Source: Gari tellinella (lineage: Eukaryota; Mollusca; Bivalvia; Cardiida; Psammobiidae). From it: a stretch of DNA of 64,000 nt. This document shows, in pieces, positions 34,004 to 46,000 of the stretch (positions are counted from its first letter, which is position 1; each line of letters starts with the position of its first letter). The notes under the pieces are model-generated. The model made no database searches. It worked only from the letters and a program-made list of their open reading frames with translations, and was not told the origin of the DNA. Location of the stretch: NCBI GenBank assembly GCA_922989275.2, contig OV277864.1, positions 24,501,550 to 24,565,549 on the forward strand, in the 5' to 3' direction. Position numbers and translations under genes: made by a program.

Positions 34004-34258
34004 TTATAACAAAATATAAACGTTAAATCTCTGGATGTCCGGATGCTGTCGAACTGCTTCAAAATGTTTATAATATTTATCCCCAGTGTACTCTAAGCGT
34101 ACTTTAATGTGTTTGTCACGAACTAGCGCATCGTCGGTATAGTACATAAAAATATCAGTTGATGAAGAGGATGCATGTAGCAAATAATGCATGTTGATTA
34201 CAATGTATCGGCATAACATACTCGCACGTGGGTCGTGTACAATCGATCATTGACTTGT
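34004..34258 (-). other. Orphan open frame, not recognised
   Basis: An open stretch on the minus strand from about 34258 with SSSSTDIFMYYTDDALVRDK, HIKVRLEYTGDKYYKHFEAV, then RQHPDIQRFNVYILL and a stop. The composition looks protein-like. The HIKV plus KYYKHFEAV pattern faintly recalls the end of OTU-type cysteine proteases, but that is a guess. It could be an exon or a transposon relic. Confidence 0.25.
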
Positions 34259-34434
34259 ATCCTGATAACCAAAGGTTAAAATCCATATCAAACAGCGATT
34301 GGCGCCTGATTAAGATGAAAAACCTTAATGATATACAGGTTCCGATTACGTTAGGTAACGCCTTTCCCGTTTAGTTGAACGTTCGTCTCATTTGAAACTG
34401 CTTACAACATAAAAAAGAGCTGTTCGTACATGCA

Positions 34435-34658
34435 CAGTGGAGAAAACGTTATTCTTTCCCGTTCAAACGCAAACGAAACGCAAAAGCATGACAATATACA
34501 CGTAGCGAATGACAACCTGTTGACAATTCTGACTTTATTCTCATCTGACTGGCAAACAGTTTGAGGCCTGATCTGGCTCCAAACTGTTTTCAATGGAAAT
34601 AGTATATAGTTTTTGGCGTAAAGCCGTTTATTGGGAGAGAATAACGTTTTCTCCATTG
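34435..34658 (-). mobile_element. Family A MITE, core shortened
   Basis: Ends CAGTGGAGAAAACG and CGTTTTCTCCATTG; the core is reduced to GAGGCCTGATCTGGCTCC. Confidence 0.85.
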
Positions 34659-34820
34659 TATGCATACATGTAGTTACATGTAGTTACAATGAAATCAAAA
34701 CCCAATACAGGAGCCAAACGGAACATGTCCAGTTCAGACACCGAGTACCTTTGCATCTGATTTGAATCGAAACAATTTGTTGTTGAAAATATGCTTTTCG
34801 TCAGAAATACCCGTGTTTAA

Positions 34821-35038
34821 CCCATTTGCGCCCAGTGGATTCCACCATGCTTTTTATTGGATTAGTCCATTTTTTATTAAAGGGATGCCTGGTCAAAACT
34901 TTCATTTTCATTTTGTTTTTTATTGAAATTCATATCAGCAAACCGTGAAGACTCTGATCAGACGCCGCATAATGCGGTGTCTGATCAGTCTACACTGTTT
35001 GCCTATGTCTCATATATGGGATCATGGGCACAAATGGG
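34821..35038 (+). mobile_element. Family B MITE (TTAA target)
   Basis: CCCATTTGCGCCC...GGGCACAAATGGG between two TTAA. It contains the shared palindromic core at about 34952-34990. TTAA duplication is the habit of piggyBac-type elements. Confidence 0.75.
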
Positions 35039-35224
35039 TTAAGCTAAAAATGATATTTACTGTTAACAGTTTGGCCCCTGATCAGATGCTACTTTTCATG
35101 CTTTATAACATACTCTCATACAGAGTCTTTACCTGAATATTTATCGGTATTTGTTTAAAACAGACTCACAAGGAAGAAACAGAAACTCCTAAAACTCGTT
35201 ACGTATAGAAAAGCCTTAAAAAGG

Positions 35225-35625
35225 CCCTTTTAGTCCATTTAGTTTATTCGTCAACTGAAGGAAATAGTTCCAATTCATAGAGCCAGAAACATGTACCCAA
35301 TTGATTTTTATATACTAATAGATGTTCCCTTAAAACAGGCTGAAAGTAAAGCTTAAATCACATTAAGGAGCGTTCGAATGTACCTTTAACCTGTGTTAAT
35401 TGGTCACCTGTCTTCAAAACTAGAAACAGGCTACATGGGATAAAGGGTCAAGTAGTTTATTTCTCCAGTTATTATTTACGCAGTCATGAACATGAACCCT
35501 AGAAAATATTGTTATCCTAGTAGATGGTCGTTTTAAGAAGGCTCAAAGTAAAGCAGAATGCGACGTAAGTGGTCACATGTCTTCAAAACTAGAAACAGGC
35601 TATGAGGTAATGGTTTAACCGGTGT
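35225..35625 (+). repeat. Two decayed family D copies in tandem
   Basis: Each has TTATTCGTCAACTG or TTATTTCTCCAG, a part of the hairpin, and TGTCTTCAAAACTAGAAACA near the right end (35411 and 35579). Confidence 0.6.
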
Positions 35626-36138
35626 TCTGTTTTATTGTTAGCTTACATTTAGTAACCAACTGGCTCCAACAACAAGTAATCCATAAAGAACCTATTTAGA
35701 CTGTCCGTATTTCTCAAAATGTTATGAGTGAATATGAACTGCATGTAAAGATTTGGAATTAAATGTGTTTAAACAAACAAAAAATAGACAAAGGGTATAA
35801 AATCCAACGTGTTTCCGTAAATCAAGCAATTATGATATATATGTATAGTGTAATTACGGTTCAAGCATTAAATGTTTCGCACAGATGCTTAAAAATGTTA
35901 ATAAACCACTTTTATTTGCATTAGTACAATTCTTTTAAGTAATAAATGTTTTCTTTTATATTTCATCATTTTAATGTTTATGTTAATTGAAATGCAGATA
36001 GATAGCAAGTCAACTATATGCACATTTATTGTTATTGATGATGCGAAATAATTTCTAAGTTTTTATACATATACTAATAGAAAGCAAACAAGCGAGGGCT
36101 TAATGTGCCATAAAAATGCAAACCATGCAGAAAAAATA

Positions 36139-36385
36139 CAGTGGAGAAAACGTTATTCTTTCCCAATAAACGCGTTTACGCTAAAACTATTATTTCCAAT
36201 ACAAACAGTTTGGAGCCAGATCAGACGCCGGGTAACCCGGCGTCTGATCTGGCTCCAAACTGTTTGCCACTCAGGTTAAAATGAAAACTCAGGATTGTCG
36301 AAAAGTTGTCTTTTTCTCCATTTTATTGCTATGCGTTTGCGTTTCGTTTGCGTTTAAACGGGAAAGAATAACGTTTTCTCTACTG
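36139..36385 (+). mobile_element. Family A MITE, full length with perfect core
   Basis: 247 bases; the core 36207-36268 is a near-perfect palindrome centred on GGGTAACCC. TA flanks. A good reference copy. Confidence 0.9.
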
Positions 36386-36439
36386 TATAACCTGCATTAA
36401 CCAGTCGTCGGTATCCAAATGCATCTTCAACTCTTTCAT

Positions 36440-36675
36440 TTTGTCGTGATAAGTTTACTCCTTCACCGATTCATTGTCTTCTGCTTCAACTCTGTTGTCT
36501 GTAATGTCGTTTCCAAGTTATAAAAATAAGGTACATGTAGTATGACCGCAGCAATTTCAAAATGAATGTCAAACAGTTTGGATTCTGATCAGACGCCGCG
36601 AGACGCGGCGTCTGATCAGGATCTAAACTATTTGCAAACGCTTTTTAAGCGGCATTGAGAGCGAAAGGGTTCATT
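36440..36675 (-). mobile_element. Family C MITE, reverse sense
   Basis: The core GACGCCGCGAGACGCGGCGTC at 36591-36611 is followed by GGCATTGAGAGCGAAAGGGT, the family C left end in complement. Confidence 0.65.
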
Positions 36676-36682
36676 GGTGATA

Positions 36683-36865
36683 CAGTAGGGAAGATTCTTT
36701 TTTTTACAAATAAACGCGTTAATCCTAAAACTATAATGCCAATTGCTACAATGTAACAGTTTGGAGCCGGATGACCCTGCGTTGGATCTCACTTCAAACT
36801 GTTTGCCACTCAGATTAAAGTAGAAAGTCATTGACGGCGACAAGTTGTCATTTTCTACATTTTAT
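36683..36865 (+). mobile_element. Family A MITE, truncated
   Basis: Left end CAGTAGGGAAG, diverged core, right end lost after CATTTTATT. Confidence 0.65.
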
Positions 36866-37147
36866 TTTTCAAATTAACAAGTAAGGAATTCCGATTTAAG
36901 AAAAAGTGAAAGGTAACCTTTGTACATGTACTCGCGGTCAGGCAGTGAATGCTTTAATGCAATCTCCCGTTGGACTTATTGAAATAATTATAAACTCGAA
37001 GAAAGATGATGCAATTTACTTTCAGGCCACATAGTTGAAAATAGAATAAGGTAAAACGCAAAATCGTTAAGTTATAATTAGAAGCGTGCCTAGTTTAATA
37101 GCGCGTTAAGTGGTTTTATAATGTGATATATAACATATTGCATATAC

Positions 37148-37246
37148 AGTAGGAATGGTATTATTCTTTCCAAACATACGCGTGTTAGGAGCCAGATCAG
37201 ACGCAGAAACCTATCTGCTCTGGTCTAGATCCAAACGTTTTGCAAA
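37148..37246 (+). repeat. Family A fragment
   Basis: CAGTAGGAATGGTATTATTC, an ACGCG piece and a diverged core. Confidence 0.55.
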
Positions 37247-37375
37247 TACGAAGGTGACTTGCGACAATTAATATTATTACAAAGTGAATTCCAACCCCTT
37301 ATTCGTAAATAACTAAAGGAATGATATTGTGTTTAGCCTTCCACTGCCTTACTCCAAGTACAATGCCTATTTACA

Positions 37376-37441
37376 GACAGTTTGCGTCCTGATCAGACGT
37401 CCCGTAATGCGGCGTCTCATCAGGATCCAAAATGATTGACA
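37376..37441. repeat. Solo palindromic core
   Basis: GCGTCCTGATCAGACGTCCC and GCGGCGTCTCATCAGGATCC. Confidence 0.6.
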
Positions 37442-37561
37442 ATCATTTAAATATTTCTTAGGTCGAATAACTAACACAAAATTTTAATGAATAAAAACAG
37501 ACGGCAATTGCCTAAATTTGATGACGTTAATGTGTATGATCAATGCATCATAGTGTTTTAA

Positions 37562-37799
37562 ACCCTTGCACTACCGTAACTGACGATAGTCGGCTTTATG
37601 AACAATTTAGATCAATATGTAGTGCTACATGTACGCAACGCGGTGTCTGATCAGGATTAAAACTGTTTGACACTCATTTTGATATTTCTTAAATCATATT
37701 TTTTAACTTTGAAACGACATTGCAGACAGCACTTGTGAAGCAGGCGACAATAAAACTGTGAAGAGGTAAACTCTCCTGAATAGTTTGATCATGAAAGGG
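37562..37799 (+). mobile_element. Family C MITE, left side diverged
   Basis: The right part is clear: ACGCGGTGTCTGATCAGGAT, GAAACGACATTGCAGACAG and TCATGAAAGGG before TTAA. Confidence 0.65.
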
Positions 37800-37892
37800 T
37801 TAAAGTATTTCTACAATCAATGCTTCAACAGTTTGAATTGCAGACGACACATGTTATCAGATGATCTACTGTCGGCGAAATGTTTTAATTAA

Positions 37893-38133
37893 CCCTTTAC
37901 CTGATAGCCTATTTCCAGTATTGAAGATAGGTGACCACTTAAAGCAGGTTGAAAGTAAAGCAGAATGCGCCTTAAGGCGCATTCTCCTTTGCTTTCAACC
38001 TGCTTTAAGCTTCCATGTGCTAGAAAATAGAAAATATTCCGATACTATAATTCATGACTAATTAAATTGGAACTATTTAATCAGCGGAGGAATAAATCAA
38101 ATGCGCTAAAAGGCGCTTCTATTGGAAAAAGGG
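37893..38133 (-). mobile_element. Family D MITE, full length
   Basis: CCCTTTACCTGATAGCCTAT...GGAAAAAGGG between TTAA sites, with the hairpin at 37937-38008 (centre GCGCCTTAAGGCGC). Confidence 0.8.
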
Positions 38134-38339
38134 TTAAATAAACTGTTAAATATGGCACAGAAATGGTTAAAGACACTGCAGAATACACATACAGAAGACC
38201 ATTGCATAAAATAAAACTAACAATGTAGACCCTGCCGAGATACCGAAACATGCAACGCCTCAAGTAGGTATATTCTGTTTTCGAACACTTTATGGTTTTA
38301 GACATTCCTTTGTAAAACAATTTTATAAACTGCATTCAG

Positions 38340-38494
38340 ACTGAGTTGTATAAAGTTTTGAGTCAGATCAGACTCTAAACTATTTCGCTCTCTGATTAAA
38401 ATGAATAGTCATAAATGTCAACAAATTATTTTCTACGTTTTATTGCAATTCGTTTGCGTGTAAGAGGGAAAGAATAACGGCTTCTACACTGTAC
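38340..38494 (+). repeat. Family A, right half
   Basis: Half core, then TTTTCTACGTTTTATTGCAA and GGGAAAGAATAACGGCTTCT, ending ACACTG. Confidence 0.65.
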
Positions 38495-38499
38495 GTGTA

Positions 38500-39140
38500 T
38501 TACAAGTAGAAATATGCACAACTCAGATACCATAGAGCGTTTTTATTCTAGGAAATACATACAATGTACATGTACGTATCAAATTTTTTGTTTTCTTGGA
38601 AATTACCATGCATACACAATACATTTATTCATCCGATTTATGCTAAAGCACGCACGTTGTGAGTATAAATTTAAAACGGGTAATGTATTTGCTGCGGCTC
38701 TGTGCGTTCGTAAGTATTATCCTGCCAAAATGTGATCTTGATTCGTGGATGTCTCTATGACTGATCTGGAGACGAACTACAAATACATGTACCACACAAG
38801 TTGCTATCGATAGATAGTGGATTAATATAGAGTCCATGTCGAGATGTCATGAAGGGGTTTACTTGATATATTATTATATTAATATATATTAATGTTGTGG
38901 TTTGTGGTTACACCAGAAAATGTGTATCTTGTGTTTGACGAAAGCTGATATCCGCTATAGAAAATACATAGTGGGGAAGATCAAATCAAACACCAAGAAT
39001 GACACACAGTTTGGAGCCAGATAAGACGTCTAGTTACACGACGTCTAATTGTGTTCCGAAATGATTGCAATTGATATCATTTTAGCAAAAACAGCCCCCG
39101 CATTTATTTTCAAAGAAAAACACCTTCCATTGACAAATAT
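38500..39140. other. Intergenic stretch
   Basis: AT-rich; a decayed core at 39005-39065. The short open frames lack protein-like composition. Confidence 0.45.
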
Positions 39141-39145
39141 TAGCA

Positions 39146-39355
39146 CAGTGGAGAAGACTTTATTTGTTCCTGAGAAAAGGACAACGCAACGAAAACGAAA
39201 ATCAAACGCTTCGCAATAAATGTAGAAAACCTAGCTTAACGATTGATTACAATATGAGTAGTAAACAATTTGGAGTCAGATCAGGCCCCAACATGTTTGC
39301 AGTGGACGGAAGAGCGTAAGCGCGTTTATGGATAAGAATAGCTTCGTTTGCACTG
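39146..39355 (-). mobile_element. Family A MITE, degenerate
   Basis: Ends CAGTGGAGAAGAC and GTTTGCACTG; core half deleted. Confidence 0.65.
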
Positions 39356-39538
39356 TTTTTGCTCGAGGTTCAAGGTCTGGTTTTAGACATGTTTACAGAT
39401 GTAATAATTATGTTTTTTATTTGCCATATGCACAATTTGCTATCTGTAACAGATTTTAGAGTTGATAAATTTGCTAAATACATTGTAGTTTCAACAGAGT
39501 GTCAATCCATTTTGTCCGCCCTCCAGCTGAGGGGAGTA

Positions 39539-39830
39539 CAGTGGAGAATCTGTTATTCTTTCCCGTTTAAACGCAAACGTACGCAAACGCAAAGCACTAA
39601 AACGTAGAAAAGAACAACTTTTGGACAATTCTGATAGTTCATGTTTATCACGGCGGCAAACAGTTTGGAGCCTGATCAGACGCCGGGTCACATTCTTCTT
39701 TCCAAATAAACACGTTTTTATAGCGCGGAGAGCCCAACGTCTGGTCTGATGTCTAATCATTATCAAAACCGTTTGCCACTCAGTGGAAGATAAATCGTCA
39801 AAGCATTTAACAAATTGTCGTTTTCTACAT
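39539..39830. mobile_element. Chimeric family A copy
   Basis: The left half (39539-39688) is normal family A in minus sense. At GCCGGGTCACATTCTTCTTT it switches into a stretch that is the reverse complement of 32480-32590 and runs to about 39826. The right end lacks the usual terminus. Confidence 0.7.
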
Positions 39831-39876
39831 TTGATTGCAGTGTGCTTTTATTTTAGTTTCGTGTAATAAACTCTTA

Positions 39877-40122
39877 CAGTGGAGAATCTGTTATTCTTTC
39901 CTGTTAAAACGCAAACGTACGCAAACGCAAAGCGCTAAAACGTAGAAAAGAACAACTTTTGGACAATTCTGATAGTTCATGTTTATCACGGCGGCAAACA
40001 GTTTGGAGCCTGATCAGACGCCGGGTTACCCGGCGTCTGATCTGGCTCCAAATTGTTTGCACTGCAAATAATAGTTTTAGCGTAAACGCGTTTATTGGGA
40101 AAGAATAACACATTATCCACTG
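39877..40122 (-). mobile_element. Family A MITE, full length
   Basis: 246 bases, intact ends except one change (ATTATCCACTG), full core, TA flanks. Confidence 0.9.
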
Positions 40123-40341
40123 TATAATATAATAAAACTTCCTTTTTGCATAAATGAGTGAGAAAATTTTGTATTTGTTAGTTTAAACATATTTTATTTC
40201 AGAAAATGTACAGTATTTATATACAATATGCAACACATCTATTATAGGGTTAGAACAAAGCTGCATTTGGTCAATTTACTCCCTGTTATGTGGAGCCCTT
40301 CGTTAACTTTATCGGTTTCATCTATGTCCAAATTGTTTGTA

Positions 40342-40521
40342 CAGGGAGAAGAGTACTTATTTTCTGTTTAAACAAAAGGTAACGTATTACAATATCCTTA
40401 ATGTAGGAATTTATTGCAAATGTTTCATCTCGGTGATCGTCGTGCTCCAAACTTCTTGCAATGGACATTATACGTTAAGCATAAACGCGTTTATTAGGTA
40501 AAGGTTCAGTCTTCTCCCGTG
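40342..40521 (-). mobile_element. Family A MITE, old and shortened
   Basis: Ends CAGGGAGAAGAG and CTTCTCCCGTG; the right interior CATAAACGCGTTTATTAGG is still clear. Confidence 0.6.
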
Positions 40522-40561
40522 TAACAGTTATATAATCAGTTCGTCCGTAAAACCAGTCGTA

Positions 40562-40807
40562 CAGTGGAGAAAACGTTATTCTTTCCCGTTTAAACGCAAA
40601 CAAAACGCAAACGCAGATTGCTAAAATGTAGGAAATTACCAGTTTTTGACATTTCCAATTATTTATTTTAATTTTAGTGGCAAACAGTTTGGAGCCTGAT
40701 CAGACGCCGGGTAACCAGGTGACCGATCTGGCTCCAACTGTTTGCAATGGAAATGATAGTTTTAGCATAAATGCGTTTATTGGGAAAGAATAATGTTTTC
40801 TCTACAG
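40562..40807 (-). mobile_element. Family A MITE, full length
   Basis: 246 bases, ends CAGTGGAGAAAACG and TTTTCTCTACAG; one core arm changed (CCAGGTGACC). Confidence 0.88.
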
Positions 40808-40809
40808 TA

Positions 40810-41690
40810 GGCGAACAGTCTCAGAATTCTGGTTTAAATGTACAATATTTCTTAATGGCAGTCCTATCGAAGTTTAAGAGAAAAAGTCCCAATGATGACA
40901 AAGCTTAATTACTTGTTTACGCATTCTTTGTGGTTCAATCAAAAATAAATTGAACGAAATATGCAAAGTAAAGTACAAAATGTTATATTGTTTACCTGTA
41001 TAAATTAATTGTATAAAATGATGTATCGATCTTAATACATGTACACCCTTTGTAGCATACGATAAAAAAGTGTTTGATATTTACATGACGTATGCTGTAA
41101 ACATTCTAACTGTAGTATTGAGGTTTATCATAATGGTATACTTTCGCTGCCAGACTCTGTAACACTACAAAGGTACCATACGTAAATAGTTTGGATCCAG
41201 TGCGGCCTTTCATCAGGATCTAAACTATATGAAACTAATAAGTATGCTTTGAAATGAAAAGACAAGCTAGTAACTGGCCATATGTAGATATGTAAATAGA
41301 GTAGAGAAATAAAGTGTGACATCTACTAACGTCCTTCCAAAGCACTGGATCAAAATTATTTGATGCAAAGAATATATACTATATGTACATGTATATATAT
41401 ATATATACATTGGTTTAACTGCCAACTATATAACAATCAAAATACATGGATATATCGAACTCATTGAAATCATGTAAGAGTGATATGAAATGGGAACATT
41501 TAAGGGTAGAGGATTGCTTAATACCTATACATAAACTTTCAGAATGGAGTTTTCTGACTTACATTCGACAAACATCACACTGACATTGGAGCCAGATTCG
41601 ACACTAAGTTCTCTGGCGTCTAAACATGTTTCAAACTGCTTCCTACTCTCTTCTAAAATATCAACATTGTCAGGAAACCAGACATTGTCA
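40810..41690. other. Intergenic stretch
   Basis: A TATATATATATATA run at about 41393-41407 and decayed cores at 41185 and 41585. No gene. Confidence 0.45.
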
Positions 41691-41697
41691 CGTCTTA

Positions 41698-41901
41698 CAG
41701 TAAATTCTCTGTTTTACGACCACAAAATTGTGTCAATAATTAGGTGTTTACGACAGGTGACTGCTTAAAGCAAGATGACGGTAAAACAGAAAGCTGCTTT
41801 AGAACCTTTCTGTGTAACTGTCACCTTGCTTTAAGCTGACATATATCTTGTATAAATCAATTAAGCTTTGTTTTAGTGGTCGAAGTAGACAGGTTTTACT
41901 G
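41698..41901. mobile_element. Family E MITE
   Basis: (TA)CAGTAAATTCTCTG...GACAGGTTTTACTG(TA) with hairpin 41763-41835. Confidence 0.75.
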
Positions 41902-41952
41902 TAGTTTAAACGAAAAGTATATCGTCTTCCCCATAGCAATCAACCATTTTAA

Positions 41953-42162
41953 CCCATTTATGTAAAGTGGTTTATTCCACGTTATTTTATTGGATAAGGC
42001 CATTATTTATTTAAAGGGTGCATGCTATGAATTTTCTTTTTCTTTTTGTTTGATATTGAAATTTCTATCAACAAACTGTGTACATTCTTCATAAAGCGGC
42101 GCCTCATCATATTCTTCACTGCTTGCCCATGTCCCTTTAATAGGACGCAAGGTACACATGAG
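41953..42162 (+). mobile_element. Family B MITE, diverged
   Basis: CCCATTTATGTAAAGTGG...GGTACACATGAG between TTAA sites; interior TTATTTAAAGGGTGCATGCT matches the other copies. Confidence 0.65.
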
Positions 42163-42169
42163 TTAAACG

Positions 42170-42880
42170 AATCGTTGTATTGACGTTCGTTGTTTTAAAA
42201 AAAATATTCCCAATGTTCAACTTACATTAACATGATTTTAACAAATGAACATTTATACAGTTTATGCTAGTCTGCACAAGAACAAGAGTAAACATGTTCT
42301 GAATTATATCCCTAGCATTTCATTGAGTGTCACATCTCTTTCAAATTGTCATGAAAAGACGATGATTCTAGTGCACTAGGAACGATGTCAGGTGTCTTTG
42401 AGACATTCGGATTTAGCTTTTGAGTTATATTCCCTTTTTGTAGACATGAAATTCGTGATATAACAATAACACACTGACTACAATTGGGTTATGCGAAGGG
42501 ATATTAGTGCTCCTCTCCAAAGTGTACTAGTATTTCGTCAGTGATCGCCCTTGACGTCGGGTCGAATCAACCTGATTTTTTGTATTCTCTGAGCTCTTAC
42601 ATGTATATACAGTGTCACATGTTACTGTTTCATATCATTTTTTTAAGAATTAATTTTTCATGTTGCACCACACTATAAAACAGCTAGGATCTATAAGATC
42701 CAGATGAGACACAGAATTAACAATAAATCAGGCATCGCTTGACATTCATGCATTTGTCATCCATACTGATCGATATGCACATGTTAGAGCATTTGGATCA
42801 TCTAACTTATTTCCGCTTAATCTCGAAATATGTCGGAATTGGTCGAGTATTTACGGTAACCGTCAATGTTACAGTTGAGG
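42170..42880. other. 3' flank of the ZU5 gene
   Basis: Expected to hold the 3' untranslated region. No convincing AATAAA on the minus strand, and no repeat family recognised apart from a half core. Confidence 0.4.
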
Positions 42881-42886
42881 AGACAC

Positions 42887-43030
42887 TCATTTCGCCGACA
42901 CATTTATCGTTCGCTCCCCGGTCACCTCGGCGAGTTCATCAGCCTGGAATGTGACTGTCATTTGCCATACACCAACTTTCTTTGGAGCCATTGGCACCTG
43001 CATAGACACCATCTCGCCAACATCTATTTC
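42887..43030 (-). CDS. ZU5 gene last exon (second transglutaminase barrel, stop)
   Basis: Acceptor TCAGGAAG with the exon starting at GAAATA (the CAG four bases upstream gives the wrong frame). It has 48 codons ending in TGA at 42887-42889. It encodes EIDVGEMVSMQVPMAPKKVG and VTFQADELAEVTGERTI. This is the closing part of the transglutaminase C2 barrel (V-x-x-G-E-x-V-x-x-x-x-x-x-P, then G-x-x-x-L/M-x-V-x-F-x-x-D-x-L). No clear AATAAA signal is visible in the next 250 bases. Confidence 0.8.
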   Translation of the reverse strand, partial: EIDVGEMVSMQVPMAPKKVGVWQMTVTFQADELAEVTGERTINVSAK

Positions 43031-46000
43031 CTTCCTGAAAATTAATACATGATGCCCAAACATATGTTATTTGAGAAACAGACAATTTTAGTATTTATAA
43101 AGGCATATTGCTATATATTATGGTAGTAAAATGATAATCTAACAATAGTGCTCTCTGAAGATTATTGAATTTAATTCAATTAAACACAATTCAATTTTAT
43201 TCACAACATCATTTAAAACATAATACATGTAGTATTGCCATTTAGATTTCAATAAAAGTTCAATAGTAATCCACCTTCTTATCTGGCTTGAAACTGTTTC
43301 CGTTCGGTTTGGGTATGGACAGATTGTCTAAAACGTGAAGCTATTCCTTCGCATATTATATATAATCAGATATACATGAAGTAGTACTGATTATAGTATT
43401 AAGTTATATACCATGTCATATCATTGCTAGAGACAAGTAAACTCCTTATTAACAAACAGTGTACTTGTGAAAAATTCATTTGTCGTATGCAGACAAAATA
43501 TACCCAGATCAGAGGTTAAAAACGACCTGATCAGGGTATTCTCTGCTTCCGCATTGCAAAACATTGTAAACAGATCCATAAAAAGTAAAACAACACACTA
43601 GACTTAATTTGAATTGGACGTGTCCATTTCAGGGTTAAAAGAGTTAACGATTGGCATATTAAGCAACTTACAGTGGAGAATCTGTTATTCTTTCCCGTTT
43701 AAACGCAAACGTACGCAAACGCAAAACACTAAAACGTAGAAAAGTACAACTTTTGGACAATTCTGATAATTCATGTTTATCTTGGTGGCAAACAGTTTGG
43801 AGCCTGATCAGACACCGGGTTACCCGGCGTCTGATCTGGCTCCAAACTGTTTGCACTGCAAATAATAGTTTTAGCGTAAACGCGTTTATTGGGAAAGAAT
43901 AACACATTCTCCACTGTACACACTTACTTGACAAGCAGTTTCTTTGTATCACAGATGAAGTTTGCATTCACGTTGAAGACCCCACCATGTAGAACCAGAT
44001 TAGTTTTGTTTGTGTATGACAGGGTCGCTGTAGATTTTGTCCCTACGGTCAAGCTTTCACCACACTGAAAATTAAACGTTTTGCTTTTATACTCGAGACG
44101 CGTTAAAACATTTACTATTTTCCAATATGATGTATCTGGTATACCGGCGTCTTTTCTGACATCTAACTATTTGAATTATAACATTTGTTTCAGAGTTGGC
44201 GCGTTTATCTATAATGATAGTAAATAATGTTAGTTTAATCCTGGTGACACATAGTTTGGAGCATGGCAATACATCCTGTTACACGATTGCAATGGATACT
44301 GCTACTACATGTTCTACTACCACGTCTATTGTACATGTACTACAACGGCAAAACAAACACCGTCTGAAACTACTACTCGTACTACATTTAATACAACAAC
44401 AACATCTACTACCATATCTTATTATATTACTATTACTGCTACTTGTACTGCATTAATATTGCAATTACTTCTACTAATACTACAGTGGAGAATGTGTTAT
44501 TCTTTCCCAATAAACGCGTTTACGCTAAAACTATTATTTCCAGTGCAAAAAGTTTGGAGCCATATCAGACGCCGGGTAACCCGGCGTCTGATCAGGCTCC
44601 AAACTGTTTGCCACCATGATAAACATGAAATATCAGAATTGTCCAAAAGTTGTTCTTTTCTACGTTTTAGTGCTTTGCGTTTGCGTACGTTTGCGTACGT
44701 TTGCGTTTAAACGGGAAAGAATAACAGATTCTCCACTGTAACACTACTGCGGATATTTCTACGTCTTACTTTACTACTACTACTTCTACTATTACTTCCA
44801 ATTTTACAGTTACATGTACTACTACTACAACTGTTTCCGCTAGAAGATGAAGAAGTTAAACGCATACCTCAATTTCTACATTCGGTTTATGCAGGGTAAA
44901 TTTTTCAACTGATATGTGCATCTCGTTTGTGTCTGCCACCGTACAGTGTGTTGTTAGATTGAACTCAAACTCGGTGTGTCCTTTCACTTGGTACTCTTTG
45001 GCCGGCACAACTATTACCCGACGTTCATCTAAATATCCGCAAACACAGATTATGATATACATGGGATAATACATAATACAGTAAAACACAGATTATAGAA
45101 TACATAGGAAAATGCATCAACTCCTAGAAACTTACTACCGGCGGTAGCAGTCCAGTGATAACAAAAATGGACTAGACTAAATTGAAAACTAGAATTGTCT
45201 ATTGGACGTTCCAGGGAGGTACATGTAAGGGTTAAAACAGGCTAATACTATTATATGGTACAGGGTTAATCGGGAAATACCTGTAATTTTCTCCACTCGA
45301 AATGTATAACAGACTTACTCGCTTTCGCCTCCAACACTGTCGTGCTTGTTTCTTCCTTCACCTTTGTTAACTCAGTCCCACTCAGGCTACTCAATGTCAT
45401 TCTGATGTTGACAGACTTGTCGACTGGGGTGATATTATTAATGTAACAGCCTACTGTCATATCCTCGCCTATCACGCAGTTCGTAGGGTTTATTGCCTCA
45501 AACTGAATCTTTAGTAAGACAAATGCACGCACATTAACAATGTTGTTTTAGAAACATACTTATTGTCACACAGATTAACACAGACTATTTCATTAGTTTG
45601 CCATTATACTGTCATTATTTTGTCAACTTAACCCTTTCCGTGCCGCATGGAATCACAATCAGCTTGTATTTCTCAAGAAATATAAAATTAAGTGTTTGAA
45701 TCCTGATCACACGCCTCGTTTACGAATGATCTTTGTAGACTTCTCGGTATAAGGCAGTGAAGGGGTAAAATACGTCGTAAAGAAAGTGTTTTTACCCTTT
45801 CGCTCTCAATGACGCTTGAAAGCGCGTTTGCAAACAGTTTTGATCCTGATCAAAAGCTGCGTAACGCGGCGTCTGACCAGGATCCAAACTGTTGGACACT
45901 CTATTTGAAATGTTTCACTCATATTGCCTTATATTTTAACATTGAAACGACATTGCAGACAACAAAACTGAGGCAAACGACAATAAAGTGGTGAAGGGGT

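Noticed and set aside
45266..45532. A complete small transglutaminase-like gene
   Set aside because: The frame is an exon with splice signals on both sides; the catalytic part is nowhere in the window.
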